From Marinimicrobium sp. C6131 (GTDB taxonomy: Bacteria; Pseudomonadota; Gammaproteobacteria; Pseudomonadales; Cellvibrionaceae), in assembly GCF_026153455.1 (NCBI RefSeq), contig NZ_CP110629.1:2790001-2854000 (forward strand): DNA of 64,000 bases, given 5' to 3'. The position numbers and the translations under genes were made by a program. Of this stretch, positions 34,333 to 43,039 are shown piece after piece. The notes beneath the pieces are model-generated. The model was given only the letters and a program-made list of their open reading frames with translations, did not search any database and was not told the origin of the DNA. Numbering within the stretch: the first letter of the stretch is position 1; each line of letters starts with the position of its first letter.

Positions 34333-35451
34333 CTAGTGGTTGTGGCCCGATTCGAATTCGCTTTTGAGCAAATCCGCTTTCAGCGTGAAGCCGCCTTTTG
34401 CGACGTATTGTTCACCGGAAGCGAGGCCGGACCGGATGACCACCTGGTCCCGATCTTTTGCACCCAGAGTGACGGGCCGGGGGTGCCAACGCTCACCCTC
34501 CCGTACAAAAACCACCTCGCGGCCCTGATATTCGATGACCGCCGTATGAGGCACCACCACCTCGGCCTGTGTCTCGGCCAGCGTCACCTCAGCCTCAATA
34601 AACATGCCGGGGCGCCATTGGCCCGACGTGTTATCAAGATATACCCGGGCCAGGCCGGTGCGTAGCTGTTCGCTGACCATGGGATCGAGATAATCGATTC
34701 GGGCGTTGACCGGTTCGGGACCGAACGCCGTGCTGAGGCGCACCGGCTGACCTGTCTCCACACGCCCAATCTGCCGTGGGTAGAGCGCAATATCGACCCA
34801 GAGCGTGGAAAGGTCCGCCACAACGAACGCGGCGTCGGTGGGTTGAATCTGTTCGCCCAGTGTTGCGGAGCGATCAATGACCGTGCCGCGAATCAGGGAC
34901 TTGAGCGGAAAGCGCTGCAGGGTCTGGGAGCTCTCGCCAACCGCGAGGGTATCGCCGGCCGCAACGGAATCACCAATCCGGGCACTGACATCAACAATCT
35001 GGGCCGGGTAACGAGGGCTAACCTGAGCCACCGCTTCTTTGTTCAGGCGAACTTCTCCTGGCAGAGACACGGTCTGACTTACTTTTCCGGGGCCTGCAAC
35101 TTTCACTTCTCCACCCAACGCCCGGAGCGTTTCGGGATCAACCGAGGCTCCTTGCTCTTCGTGGCCTTCATGCCCGCCATGCTCCTCGTGGGCTCCTCCG
35201 CCCGCTTCATTATGGGCTTCTTCCCCTTCTCCATGGGCTTGGTGATCAGATTCCCGCTCACCGTGGTTTTCCTCCTCACCGTGGCCCTCGTGCTCGCCGT
35301 GCTTTTCTTCGTTATGGGTTTCTCCTTCCTGCGCTTGTTCGTGCTCGTGATCGTTGTGCTCGGTTTGCTGAGCCTGTGCATTGATGCTCACCCCGGACAA
35401 GGGCAGCGCGATACTGATCATAAAAATCCAGACGGATGCTAACGGCTTCAT
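34333..35451 (-). CDS. czcB: CzcB-like periplasmic adaptor with long His/Glu-rich segment
   Basis: 372-aa membrane fusion protein. Signal peptide about 1-27, then about 75 residues made almost wholly of His, Glu, Gly and Asn (HGEHEGHGEEENHGERES type), likely a metal-capturing loop. The rest is a typical adaptor: VAQVSPRYPAQIVDVSARIGDSVAAGDTL (lipoyl), a short hairpin, and beta-barrel domains, ending in another metal-like FESGHNH. Overlaps the 3' end of czcC by 4 nt. Zn/Co/Cd is the likely substrate. Confidence 0.9.
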   Translation of the reverse strand: MKPLASVWIFMISIALPLSGVSINAQAQQTEHNDHEHEQAQEGETHNEEKHGEHEGHGEEENHGERESDHQAHGEGEEAHNEAGGGAHEEHGGHEGHEEQGASVDPETLRALGGEVKVAGPGKVSQTVSLPGEVRLNKEAVAQVSPRYPAQIVDVSARIGDSVAAGDTLAVGESSQTLQRFPLKSLIRGTVIDRSATLGEQIQPTDAAFVVADLSTLWVDIALYPRQIGRVETGQPVRLSTAFGPEPVNARIDYLDPMVSEQLRTGLARVYLDNTSGQWRPGMFIEAEVTLAETQAEVVVPHTAVIEYQGREVVFVREGERWHPRPVTLGAKDRDQVVIRSGLASGEQYVAKGGFTLKADLLKSEFESGHNH

Positions 35452-36812
35452 GATTCACCTGCTTGTTCTTTAGTAAAACGGGTTTCGGGTTCGTAGGGTT
35501 CACTGACCCCTTCTATTGAGTCGGGAGTCAGACTCCATTGCCCGGTCAAACCCGTGCCAGTCAGTTGTTCGAGAGTCACCAGCGTCTGGTGAAAGTTGAC
35601 GGCCGCCTGGAGCGCATCGCGCTCTACCGCCAGGCGCTCTTGCCGGGCATCCACCAACTCCAGGTAGGTATAGAGCCCTTCCTGATAGCCACGGCGAATG
35701 CTCTCAAGGGCGGCGCGCGCGGAAGGCAATGCCTCGCCTCGCAGGCGAAGCGCCGTGCTACGAAACACTTCCAACTCCTGATACAGCCGCTGGATTCGGG
35801 CCATCAAATGCACCCGAGTGGCTTTCTCTTCCAGTGCCAGTTGCTCGTACTCGGCCCGGCGGGCCCGGATTTCGCCCTGGTTCCGATCGCTGACGCCAAG
35901 CGGCATTGACAGGCTCAGGGTAAAGGCGTGGTCGTCGGTTTCCCGCACCTGCTTGACGCCGACTCCGACACGAAGGTCCTGCCGGCCACGGGCCCGGGCC
36001 AACTGCAGTTCCGCTTCTCGCAGTCGCCGTTCAGTGATATAGCGGGACAGCTGAGGAGAGTCTTCCAGGTGACGGCGGACCCGGCTGAATTCCGGCAACG
36101 CCACCAGGTCGTAAAGCGCGGCGCGAACCCGTTCGAAATCCGGTTCGGTCTCGCCCCACTGCGCGGCAAGCTCGACTCGGGCCGACGCCAACTGCTGCTG
36201 GGCCGACTCAAGGGCCAGCTCCGCCCGAGTGACCGCAATGGCCGAACGCTGAAGTGACGCATCGCTGGTGGTTCCCGCCTGGACGCGCCGCTGGATGGTT
36301 TCCCGGCTTTCCCGTGCCAACGCCAAAGAGAGTTCGGCCAGTTGGATGTTCTCCTGGGCTTCAGCGACACTCAGATAGCGACGTACCGTTTCCGCCAGGA
36401 CCTGCCAGCGAACCTGACGGTACTCACTATCAACCAGGTCAGTGCGATAGCGCGCAACGTCTTCCCTCTGGCCGCGTTTACCTCCCAGCTCGATCAGTTG
36501 ACTCAGCACCAGCGAGGCTTCGGCCGAGTCGGTACCGCTAAAACGACCGCTGCCGCCGATATTTTCCACTTCCACGGCCAGCTCCGGGTTGGGCCTCAAG
36601 CCCGCCTGAAGTTCACGGGCTTCAGCCGCTCGGCGACGATAGGGAAACTGCGCCAACTCGGGGTGGCGCTCCAGGGTATAAGCCAAGGCTTCATTCAAGG
36701 ACAGAGGCTTTGGCGCCGCACTAGCGGGCACAGCGGCCCAGGCCAGCAGTAGCGCAATGACCCCGAATAGTCCCCTCCGCCTTGACGGAAGGGTAAATAG
36801 AGAAAGAAACAT
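35448..36812 (-). CDS. czcC: CzcC-like outer-membrane efflux protein (TolC family)
   Basis: 454-aa outer-membrane factor. N-terminal signal peptide (about 1-33, ending ASA), then two OEP repeats of long helices (LNEALAYTLERHPELAQ; LRPNPELAVEVENIGGSG; LRLRGEALPSARAALESIRRGYQEGLYTYLELVDARQE). The LxPNPxLxxExEN signature is typical of CzcC/CusC. First structural gene of the tripartite pump after the small CzcI-like protein; ATGA overlap with czcB. Confidence 0.9.
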   Translation of the reverse strand: MFLSLFTLPSRRRGLFGVIALLLAWAAVPASAAPKPLSLNEALAYTLERHPELAQFPYRRRAAEARELQAGLRPNPELAVEVENIGGSGRFSGTDSAEASLVLSQLIELGGKRGQREDVARYRTDLVDSEYRQVRWQVLAETVRRYLSVAEAQENIQLAELSLALARESRETIQRRVQAGTTSDASLQRSAIAVTRAELALESAQQQLASARVELAAQWGETEPDFERVRAALYDLVALPEFSRVRRHLEDSPQLSRYITERRLREAELQLARARGRQDLRVGVGVKQVRETDDHAFTLSLSMPLGVSDRNQGEIRARRAEYEQLALEEKATRVHLMARIQRLYQELEVFRSTALRLRGEALPSARAALESIRRGYQEGLYTYLELVDARQERLAVERDALQAAVNFHQTLVTLEQLTGTGLTGQWSLTPDSIEGVSEPYEPETRFTKEQAGES

Positions 36813-36910
36813 GTGTTACCTGCCTGATGATTCAGAAATAGACACGGGCCGACTCATTCCGGACGAATCGCCGGGCCAACAAGTCAACGCTTGATCACTA
36901 AGGTGTCAAA

Positions 36911-37249
36911 TCAGGCTATGGGAGGTGGCACATCGGGTGCCATAAAGAACTGCGGAGGTAGGGGCAAATGCTCCGCCTGCCAGCGGTGACCGGTCGGCCG
37001 GAGGGAGCCAAAGTCACCAGTGGCGACAAAGAACAGATGAGCGTGGGCGTGACAGCTGTGGGCGTGAACGCAGCTTCCACCCGGGGGATGAGAATGCTCG
37101 GAGTAATCGGCGTCGACGACGCGATCAGCATTCGCCACCTGTTCAAGCGCCAGCGTGTCTCCCGCCGCCAAATCATGCCAATCCGCCGCAAACACCAGGT
37201 TCGCGACGGCAACCAGCATCAAAAACAGGATCAGGGCGCCTCTACTCAT
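36911..37249 (-). CDS. CzcI-like small exported His/Cys-containing protein
   Basis: 112 aa with signal peptide (about 1-21, LILFLMLVAVANLVFA) and a His/Cys-rich core (HSHPPGGSCVHAHSCHAHAHLFF, read in pieces) followed by a Pro-rich tail. It occupies the position of czcI at the head of czcCBA operons, where such small periplasmic proteins affect metal-dependent regulation. Similarity is by context and composition only. The ribosome site is weak. Confidence 0.65.
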   Translation of the reverse strand: MSRGALILFLMLVAVANLVFAADWHDLAAGDTLALEQVANADRVVDADYSEHSHPPGGSCVHAHSCHAHAHLFFVATGDFGSLRPTGHRWQAEHLPLPPQFFMAPDVPPPIA

Positions 37250-37344
37250 ACAGATCAGTCTAACTGCTAATGACCATTGATGACAAGCACGCCCACAAGG
37301 TCAACAGCCCGCTGCACGCCACTTAATGACGCGTAAAGTGCCGA

Positions 37345-38583
37345 TCAGACATGGTTGAACAGCGCCTGCACATTCTGTGCGCTCTGTTCGTATAACCGAA
37401 CCAGGGTTCGGTTGACGGTAGACAGGTCTTGTTTCATCGCCAGGCGACGCTCCAGCCGCTCGATGACATCAACCACCTTCCCAAGACCGCCCTCTCGGGC
37501 CAACGCGGCGGCTTTCACATCACTGGAAATATCCAGCGCATTCAGAAACGTCGGCAGATCAACGCCCAGCATCACGTCCGCGCCGGACAGCAGCCCGGCC
37601 AGGAACGCCCGCCCGGAATCCAGCGGTTTACCCCGGTAGTATTCAGACAGCGCGGCACAGGCCTGAGCCCGCACCAGAATCAACCGCACCTTTTCCGGCG
37701 AGCCACCCTGCAGGGAAGAAATCAGCAATACCCAACGACGGATCGCCAGGATGCCCATGCGCATGACCACCTCTTTGAGCGAGCTGACTTCCTGGCGGGT
37801 TTTGTAAAGGGGGCTGTTGACGATCCGGATCAGACTCACCGACAGCATCGGATCTTCGGACAAGACTTGGGTAATGCGATCAATATCGGGTTCAAGCGCG
37901 TACAGAAGACCAATCAGGCGAGCCACATTGAGAGCCGCCGGACTGAGCTTTTTTCCGTGAATGATTTTCGGGCGGGCAAAGAAGTAACCCTGAAACAGAT
38001 CAAACCCGGCCGCGTAAAAACGCTGATGATCCTCCGGCGTTTCAATTCGCTCGGCCAACCAGCGCACCGGGTAGTGGGATAACTGTTTGCGGTAGGTGAG
38101 GGCCTGATGAAAGGGGGTTTTCTCCACATCCACTTTGATGATGGAAGACATGCGCAACAGGGGTTCCCACTCGGGTTTGAACTCAAAATCGTCCAGCGCA
38201 AAACTGAAGCCGCGCTGGTGCCAACGCCGAACCGCTTCGATCACTTCCGCGTCCGGGTCGATCCTCTCTACCAGCTCCACCACGACCCGACCCGGGTCGA
38301 TGGGCAGAAACGCACCGGAACACAAAAAGCTGCGGGACACGTTAATAAAAGCCGGGGCCTGATAGCGCTTGATCTGATCGCTGACGCCCGTACAGAAGTT
38401 GAACAACAGTTCGTTGGTCGCGTTGCGCTCACCGACATCAAAGGCGGTCTGGCCCTCATCGTTTCGATACAGCAGCTCCACACCGGCCACAGCACTCTCT
38501 CGGTCGTATATGGGCTGCGCGGCCAGAAGAACATTCAGTTCACTGTCGGAATCGTCTGCCGGCAAGTCGGGGCCATTCGCCAT
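37345..38583 (-). CDS. EAL-HDOD signal transduction protein (degenerate EAL)
   Basis: 412-aa cytoplasmic protein. An N-terminal EAL-like domain (about 15-205) is followed by an HDOD domain (about 210-405: IGLLYALEPDIDRITQVLSEDPMLSVSLIRIVNSPLY). The EAL signature is replaced by VVELVERI and other metal ligands are only partly kept (FALDDFEF, KVDVEK, AERIETPED), so c-di-GMP hydrolysis is unlikely and a binding or scaffold role is inferred, as for YuxH/CdgJ-type proteins. Single gene. Confidence 0.88.
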   Translation of the reverse strand: MANGPDLPADDSDSELNVLLAAQPIYDRESAVAGVELLYRNDEGQTAFDVGERNATNELLFNFCTGVSDQIKRYQAPAFINVSRSFLCSGAFLPIDPGRVVVELVERIDPDAEVIEAVRRWHQRGFSFALDDFEFKPEWEPLLRMSSIIKVDVEKTPFHQALTYRKQLSHYPVRWLAERIETPEDHQRFYAAGFDLFQGYFFARPKIIHGKKLSPAALNVARLIGLLYALEPDIDRITQVLSEDPMLSVSLIRIVNSPLYKTRQEVSSLKEVVMRMGILAIRRWVLLISSLQGGSPEKVRLILVRAQACAALSEYYRGKPLDSGRAFLAGLLSGADVMLGVDLPTFLNALDISSDVKAAALAREGGLGKVVDVIERLERRLAMKQDLSTVNRTLVRLYEQSAQNVQALFNHV

Positions 38584-38671
38584 TGGGAAACTCTAATGCA
38601 ATTGTTGTCTTGACGATGTGAGTATACGTGCCAGACAGACCCCTGTCGCCCCGGTGTCGGTAAGTTTAACA

Positions 38672-38692
38672 GGGGCACCCTCGAGGTGCCCC
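38672..38692 (-). terminator. Terminator-like hairpin downstream of the oxidoreductase gene
   Basis: Stem GGGGCACC / GGTGCCCC with 5-nt loop, 17 nt past the stop codon of the minus-strand oxidoreductase. The following T-tract is weak (TGTTAAACTT), so efficiency is uncertain. Confidence 0.5.
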
Positions 38693-38708
38693 GGACCACC
38701 CAACGCGA

Positions 38709-39716
38709 CTAAATCGTCAAGGTGATCTTGCCAAAGTGTTGGCCCGACTGTTCATACTGAAAGGCGTCAGCGATATCTTCCAGAGCAAATGATCGGTCAA
38801 TCACCGGCTTGAAGCTGAGCACTTCCAGTGCGCGCACCATCGCTTGCTGATCCGCACGACTGCCGACAATCAGCCCCTGAATTCGGGCCTGCTTCGCCAT
38901 CAGCCGTGCGGTGGGAATATCCCCGGCGACGCCGGTCAGTACACCGATCAACGCAATATGCCCGCCGATCGCTACTGCGTTAATGGATTGCGGCAGGGTT
39001 CCCGGACCACCCACTTCGATGATGTGGTCGGCACCGTGGCCGTCGGTGAGTTTGCGCACCGTTTTGCCCCACTCGGGATCGTTCCGGTAGTTGATCACAT
39101 GATCGGCACCGAGGGCTTTGAGCTTTTCCAGCTTGGCATCGGAGGACGACGTGGCAATCACCTGCGCCCCCATGGCCTTGGCCATCTGCACCGCAAAGAT
39201 CGATACCCCACCGGTGCCCAGGGTGAGCACCGTCGCGCCCGCTTTCAGGCCACCATCGACGACCAGAGCCCGCCAGGCCGTATGGCCAGCGGTGGTGAGG
39301 GTCGCCGCTTCTTCATGGCTGTAGCCTTTCGGGGCCAGCGTGAAATAGTGTACCGGGCGCACGACCGACTCCCGGGCATAGCCGTCAATACCGTCACCAG
39401 GGGTGGTGGAGAAGTCACCGATACGGGGTGGGCCCGACAACCACTGGGGGAAGAAGGTGGACACCACATGGTCGCCCGGCTGGAACTCGGTGACCTCCGG
39501 CCCCACGGCCTCCACCACCCCCGCGCCGTCGGACATGGGGATACGGCCATCTTCGGTGGGGATGATGCCGGTGACCACACTCAGGTCATGAAAGTTGAGG
39601 GAGCTGGCGTGCAGACGCACGCGGATTTCCCCCGGACCGGGTTCACCCGGGTCCGGGCGGTTTTGAAGCTCCAGAGATTCGAGGGTGGCGGGGTTGCGTA
39701 CCGCAATGGTTTTCAT
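38709..39716 (-). CDS. Zinc-type alcohol dehydrogenase-like (MDR) oxidoreductase
   Basis: 335-aa medium-chain dehydrogenase/reductase. GroES-like N-terminal domain (about 25-130: SSLNFHDLSVVTG, SDGAGVVEAVGPEVTEFQPGDHV) and Rossmann domain (VLTLGTGGVSIFAVQMAKAMGAQVIATSSS). The catalytic-zinc Cys/His pair is missing, so it is a quinone-oxidoreductase-like NADPH enzyme. ATG at 39716 has AAGGAG 6 nt upstream; the reading frame runs back into REP sequence but that is not coding. Confidence 0.88.
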   Translation of the reverse strand: MKTIAVRNPATLESLELQNRPDPGEPGPGEIRVRLHASSLNFHDLSVVTGIIPTEDGRIPMSDGAGVVEAVGPEVTEFQPGDHVVSTFFPQWLSGPPRIGDFSTTPGDGIDGYARESVVRPVHYFTLAPKGYSHEEAATLTTAGHTAWRALVVDGGLKAGATVLTLGTGGVSIFAVQMAKAMGAQVIATSSSDAKLEKLKALGADHVINYRNDPEWGKTVRKLTDGHGADHIIEVGGPGTLPQSINAVAIGGHIALIGVLTGVAGDIPTARLMAKQARIQGLIVGSRADQQAMVRALEVLSFKPVIDRSFALEDIADAFQYEQSGQHFGKITLTI

Positions 39717-39795
39717 GGGGCACTCCTTCAGGGTGAAATGAATGATCCCAGTGTAGCTTATGGGGAGGTGGGTGTGGTTGGGGGATGGTGCAGGC

Positions 39796-39832
39796 GTTGG
39801 GTGACGGCGGATGCGGCCTTTGGCCTTATCCG
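39796..39832. repeat. Left half of a REP doublet interrupted by the IS110-family element
   Basis: GGTGACGGCGGATGCGGCC and then TTTGGCCTTATCCG. Joined to the right half starting at 41261 (CCCTACG), it restores an intact REP unit like those at 16.4 kb. Confidence 0.75.
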
Positions 39833-39955
39833 TATATGGTCTCCTCCCCGTTTGCAAGGTCTCAGTGCTCGATGTCAGGGACAGGTTGGCTCCCGTATAT
39901 CCGGCCTGTTGAACGAGGCGGCTTTGTCGCCTCTGGCCTTGATGGAAGATGCGCG

Positions 39956-40017
39956 CCTGCCGTCCTCATCGCCCTAACGGCCTTTGGGGCCCTCGGATAA
40001 GTCAGGTTTTCGGCAGG
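39956..40017 (-). ncRNA. Candidate bridge RNA / seekRNA target-binding loop of the IS1111-like element
   Basis: In the noncoding region downstream of the transposase, CCTGCCG (39956-39962) pairs with CGGCAGG (40011-40017) and encloses an internal loop. One strand of the loop holds CTCATCGCCCTA (39965-39976), identical to the right IS end plus flanking target at 41254-41265. The other holds CGGATAAG (39994-40001), the reverse complement of the left target flank at 39825-39832. A small GGCC-TTTGG-GGCC hairpin lies between. One sense and one antisense target guide in a stem-bounded loop is the layout of IS110-family guide RNAs. The full RNA would be longer than this loop. Confidence 0.6.
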
Positions 40018-40132
40018 CCGGTCTGACCTGTTATGCCATCGATCGCTGTGACCCTCGCAACCTGAGGGAAGGTTTACCTCCGTAACTATCTACGTCGCCT
40101 CGTTTGTCTATTCCACTCGCTCCCTGATTAAC

Positions 40133-41167
40133 TTATCCGGCCATTCGCTCCTCGATCGGCCGGTACCGCTCGCCTCGGGCGATGATCACCCAGGCCATGC
40201 GGACTAACTTGTTGGCCAGCGCTACGGTGGCTTTGTTGAACCCCCGCTCGGCCTTGATGCGCTGGATCCAGCGGCTGAGCGGGTCGCTTTTCTGGTCCGC
40301 TCGTGACACCACCGCCCGAGCTCCGTGGATCACCTGCGCCCGCACATAGGGATCACCCCGTTTGCTGATCCCCAGAAGGACCTCCTTGCCACCGGTGCTG
40401 TTCTGTCTCGGTATTACCCCCAGTGCCGCCGAGGCATCCCGCCCCCGGCCGAACTGCTGGCCATCGCCCATCCAGCCTTTGAGCTGGCTGGCTACCACCG
40501 GGCCAACACCCGGCAGCGCATCCAGGCGTTGGCAGACCTCATCGGCTTTGGCCTGTCGCTTCACCTCCTGGTCATACCAGGCCAACTCCTCTTCTACCTC
40601 CAGGAAGCGCTGATACTGACGGTGCAGCAACTGCCGAGCCCGTGGGCTCAACTCGTTCTCGGCATCCTCCAGCGCCAGGGGCAGTTCCCGGCGCAGGGCC
40701 GCTATCCCCTCAGGGATGATGACACCGTACTCGGCGAGCAAGCCTCGCAGCCGGTTGCCCATCCGGGTGCGCTCAGCGATCACGCTGCGGCGCAGCTTGT
40801 GCAGCATCTGCTCATCCTGCTGCTCGATACTCTTGATCGCCACCGGGCGGATTCGTCCGTGCTCACAGGCCTCGGCGATCGCCTGGGCATCGTTGTAGTC
40901 GTTCTTCTGGCCCCGCAGATACGCCTTCACATGCTGGGCCGGCAGCAGCTTCACTTCGTGCCCCAGTGCCTGTAGCTTGCGCCCCCAGTAATGGGCGCTG
41001 GCGCAGGCTTCCATGGCTACCTTGCAAGGGGCCAGCTTTGCCATCTGATTAAGCAGTTGCTTGCGGCGCAATTTGCGCCTCCACCCGCACTGGCCATTCG
41101 GGCCCAGTCCGTACACTGCAAACTCATTCTTTGCGAGGTCAATGCCAATCGTTGTAAGCTTTGCCAT
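40133..41167 (-). CDS. IS110/IS1111-family transposase (DEDD recombinase)
   Basis: 344 aa. RuvC-like N-terminal DEDD domain with D10 (IGIDLAKNEF), E53 (AMEACASAHYWG), D90 and D93 (KNDYNDAQAIAEA). A central coiled segment is followed by the Transposase_20 domain with LDALPGVGPVVASQL and the catalytic-Ser region PRQNSTGGKEVLLGISKRGDPYVR. All catalytic residues are present and no stop or frameshift is seen, so the element may be active with an RNA guide. Confidence 0.93.
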   Translation of the reverse strand: MAKLTTIGIDLAKNEFAVYGLGPNGQCGWRRKLRRKQLLNQMAKLAPCKVAMEACASAHYWGRKLQALGHEVKLLPAQHVKAYLRGQKNDYNDAQAIAEACEHGRIRPVAIKSIEQQDEQMLHKLRRSVIAERTRMGNRLRGLLAEYGVIIPEGIAALRRELPLALEDAENELSPRARQLLHRQYQRFLEVEEELAWYDQEVKRQAKADEVCQRLDALPGVGPVVASQLKGWMGDGQQFGRGRDASAALGVIPRQNSTGGKEVLLGISKRGDPYVRAQVIHGARAVVSRADQKSDPLSRWIQRIKAERGFNKATVALANKLVRMAWVIIARGERYRPIEERMAG

Positions 41168-41260
41168 GGTCTCCTCCCACTCATCTCAGATAGGAACTTA
41201 TTCCTCCCCTATCTTGGCGCATCGCGACGCCGATTAGGAGGGGAGGAGACCATCTCATCG

Positions 41261-41325
41261 CCCTACGCCTGGCTCCGAGGTACCCGTAGGGCGGATAAGC
41301 CGAAGGCGCATCCGCCGTTACCGCA
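41261..41325. repeat. Right half of the interrupted REP doublet
   Basis: CCCTACGCCTGG, then the inverted second unit GTAGGGCGGATAAGCCGAAGG and CGCATCCGCCGTTACC. It ends just before the ahpF stop codon. Confidence 0.75.
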
Positions 41326-41332
41326 TGTAAAC

Positions 41333-42931
41333 CTACGCCGTCACCACTTCGGCCTTCGCCGTTGCCGCCGCATCATCCTCCTCTTCCACCGAGCTGCGGA
41401 TCAGATGATCAAAGGCACTCAACGCTGCCGTCGCACCGGCGCCCATGGAAATCACGATCTGCTTGTACGGCACCGTGGTGGCATCCCCCGCGGCAAACAC
41501 GCCGGGCATGGACGTCGCACCGCGGGCGTCGATCTCGATTTCACCAAAACGGTTCAACGCCAGATCGCTGCCCTTGAGCCACTCGGTATTCGGCACCAGG
41601 CCAATCTGAACAAACACCCCGGCCAACTCAATGGTCTGGCTCGCGCCAGTCAGGCGATCGGTGTAGGTGATTCCGTTGACCTTGTTGCCATCGCCATTGA
41701 TCTCGGTGGTCTGGGCGCTGGTGATGATGGTCACATTCGGCATGGATCGCGCCTTGCGTTGCAACACGTCATCCGCTTTGAGCGTGTCGGCATATTCGAA
41801 CACGGTCACATGCTCGACAATGCCCGCCAGGTCAATGGCCGCTTCAACGCCGGAATTACCGCCGCCAATCACCCCGACATGCTTGCCTTTAAAGAAGGGG
41901 CCATCACAGTGCGGGCAGTAAGCGACGCCCTTGTTACGGTACTTGGCTTCGCCGGGCACACCCAGCTCGCGCCAGCGGGCACCGGTGGCCAGCACCACGG
42001 ATTTGCTCGACAGAGTCGCGCCGCTTTCCAGTTCCAAGTCAATCATCTTGTGCCGGGCGATGCTCGCCGCACGCTGTTCGGTGATGATGTCCACGCCGTA
42101 TTCCTTGACGTGCTGCTCCAACCCGGCGGACAGTTTCGGACCCTCGGTATAGGGCACCGAGATAAAGTTTTCAATGCCCATGGTATCCATCACTTGGCCA
42201 CCAAAACGCTCGGCCAACAGGGCGGTGCGCACGCCCTTGCGCGCGGCGTATACGGCCGCGGCGGCACCGGCGGGGCCACCACCGACAATCAATACGTCAT
42301 AGGGATCGCGCTCGCTAAGCGCGGCGGCTTTCCGATCGGCCGCGCCGGTGTCCAGCTTGTTGACGATTTCTTCCAGGGTCATGCGGCCCTGACCGAAATG
42401 CTCACCATTGAGATAGACAGCCGGCACCGCCATCACTTGTCGCTCTTCCACTTCCTCCTGAAACAGGCCACCGTCGATCATCTCGTGGGTGATATTCGGA
42501 TTCAGGGTCGCCATCAGGTTCAGGGCCTGAACCACATCCGGGCAGTTCTGGCAGGACAGGGAAATGTAGGTTTCAAAATGGAATTCGCCTTCCAACTGAC
42601 GCACCTGCTCCAACACCTCCGGGTCGGCCTTGGACGGATGACCGCCCGCCTGAAGCAGCGCCAGTACCAGCGAAGTGAATTCGTGCCCCATGGGAATACC
42701 CGCGAAGCTGACGCGGGGTTCTTCACCGGCGGGGGCAATCGCCATGGCCGGACGGCGCTTGCCGTTACCGGGCTTCTGTTCAATTTTGGCGGACAGCTCG
42801 GCGATTTCGCTCGCCAGGCTCTCCAGCTCGGAAGACTTGGGGCTTTCATTACCGGACACACGAATCTCGATCGGATTGACGATCTTCTGCAAATAGGTGT
42901 CCAGTTGCTGTTTCAGCGTTGCATCCAACAT
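41333..42931 (-). CDS. ahpF: Alkyl hydroperoxide reductase subunit F
   Basis: 532-aa NADH:disulfide flavoprotein that reduces AhpC. N-terminal double thioredoxin-like domain with CQNC (C127/C130), FAD motif VLIVGGGPAGAAAAVYAARKG (about 213-233), redox-active CPHC (C339/C342), NAD-binding VIGGGNSGVEAA and C-terminal GVFAAGDATTVPYKQ. Length near E. coli AhpF (521). Downstream of ahpC past a terminator, so its expression is probably lower. Confidence 0.96.
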   Translation of the reverse strand: MLDATLKQQLDTYLQKIVNPIEIRVSGNESPKSSELESLASEIAELSAKIEQKPGNGKRRPAMAIAPAGEEPRVSFAGIPMGHEFTSLVLALLQAGGHPSKADPEVLEQVRQLEGEFHFETYISLSCQNCPDVVQALNLMATLNPNITHEMIDGGLFQEEVEERQVMAVPAVYLNGEHFGQGRMTLEEIVNKLDTGAADRKAAALSERDPYDVLIVGGGPAGAAAAVYAARKGVRTALLAERFGGQVMDTMGIENFISVPYTEGPKLSAGLEQHVKEYGVDIITEQRAASIARHKMIDLELESGATLSSKSVVLATGARWRELGVPGEAKYRNKGVAYCPHCDGPFFKGKHVGVIGGGNSGVEAAIDLAGIVEHVTVFEYADTLKADDVLQRKARSMPNVTIITSAQTTEINGDGNKVNGITYTDRLTGASQTIELAGVFVQIGLVPNTEWLKGSDLALNRFGEIEIDARGATSMPGVFAAGDATTVPYKQIVISMGAGATAALSAFDHLIRSSVEEEDDAAATAKAEVVTA

Positions 42932-42967
42932 CGGTGTGTCCTTAAAAAATTCGGTCTAACGGATTCG

Positions 42968-42997
42968 TTAAAAAAGGGCCCATCCGAAGATGGGCCT
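42968..42997 (-). terminator. UUCG-type terminator between ahpC and ahpF
   Basis: On the minus strand: AGGCCCATC, TTCG loop, GATGGGCCC, then TTTTTT. A classic intrinsic terminator after ahpC; partial read-through would give ahpC in excess over ahpF. Confidence 0.85.
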
Positions 42998-43039
42998 AAG
43001 GCGTGATTAAGCAATGATCAAGCGATGAACGGGTCGGGA

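Larger units (their letters stand above)
39833..41260 (-). mobile_element. IS110 family (IS1111-like group) insertion sequence
   Basis: About 1428 bp. Perfect 14-bp subterminal inverted repeats, ATGGTCTCCTCCCC at 39836-39849 and its complement at 41240-41253, lie 3 and 7 nt inside the ends. One DEDD transposase gene, with a short 93-nt region upstream and a long (about 300 nt) noncoding region downstream of it. Subterminal repeats plus a long downstream region are features of the IS1111 group. It sits exactly inside a REP unit (TTATCCG / CCCTACG), with at most a CG ambiguity at the ends and no larger duplication. Confidence 0.85.

Noticed and set aside
39717..39857. N-terminal extension of the MDR oxidoreductase to 39857
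   Set aside because: Covers REP sequence; the ATG at 39716 has a strong ribosome site and matches the family N-terminus.
40991..43006. Open frame of 671 codons on the plus strand across the IS110-family element and ahpF
   Set aside because: Antisense shadow of ahpF and the transposase start; composition is that of a reverse-frame translation of GC-rich genes and no family is recognisable.
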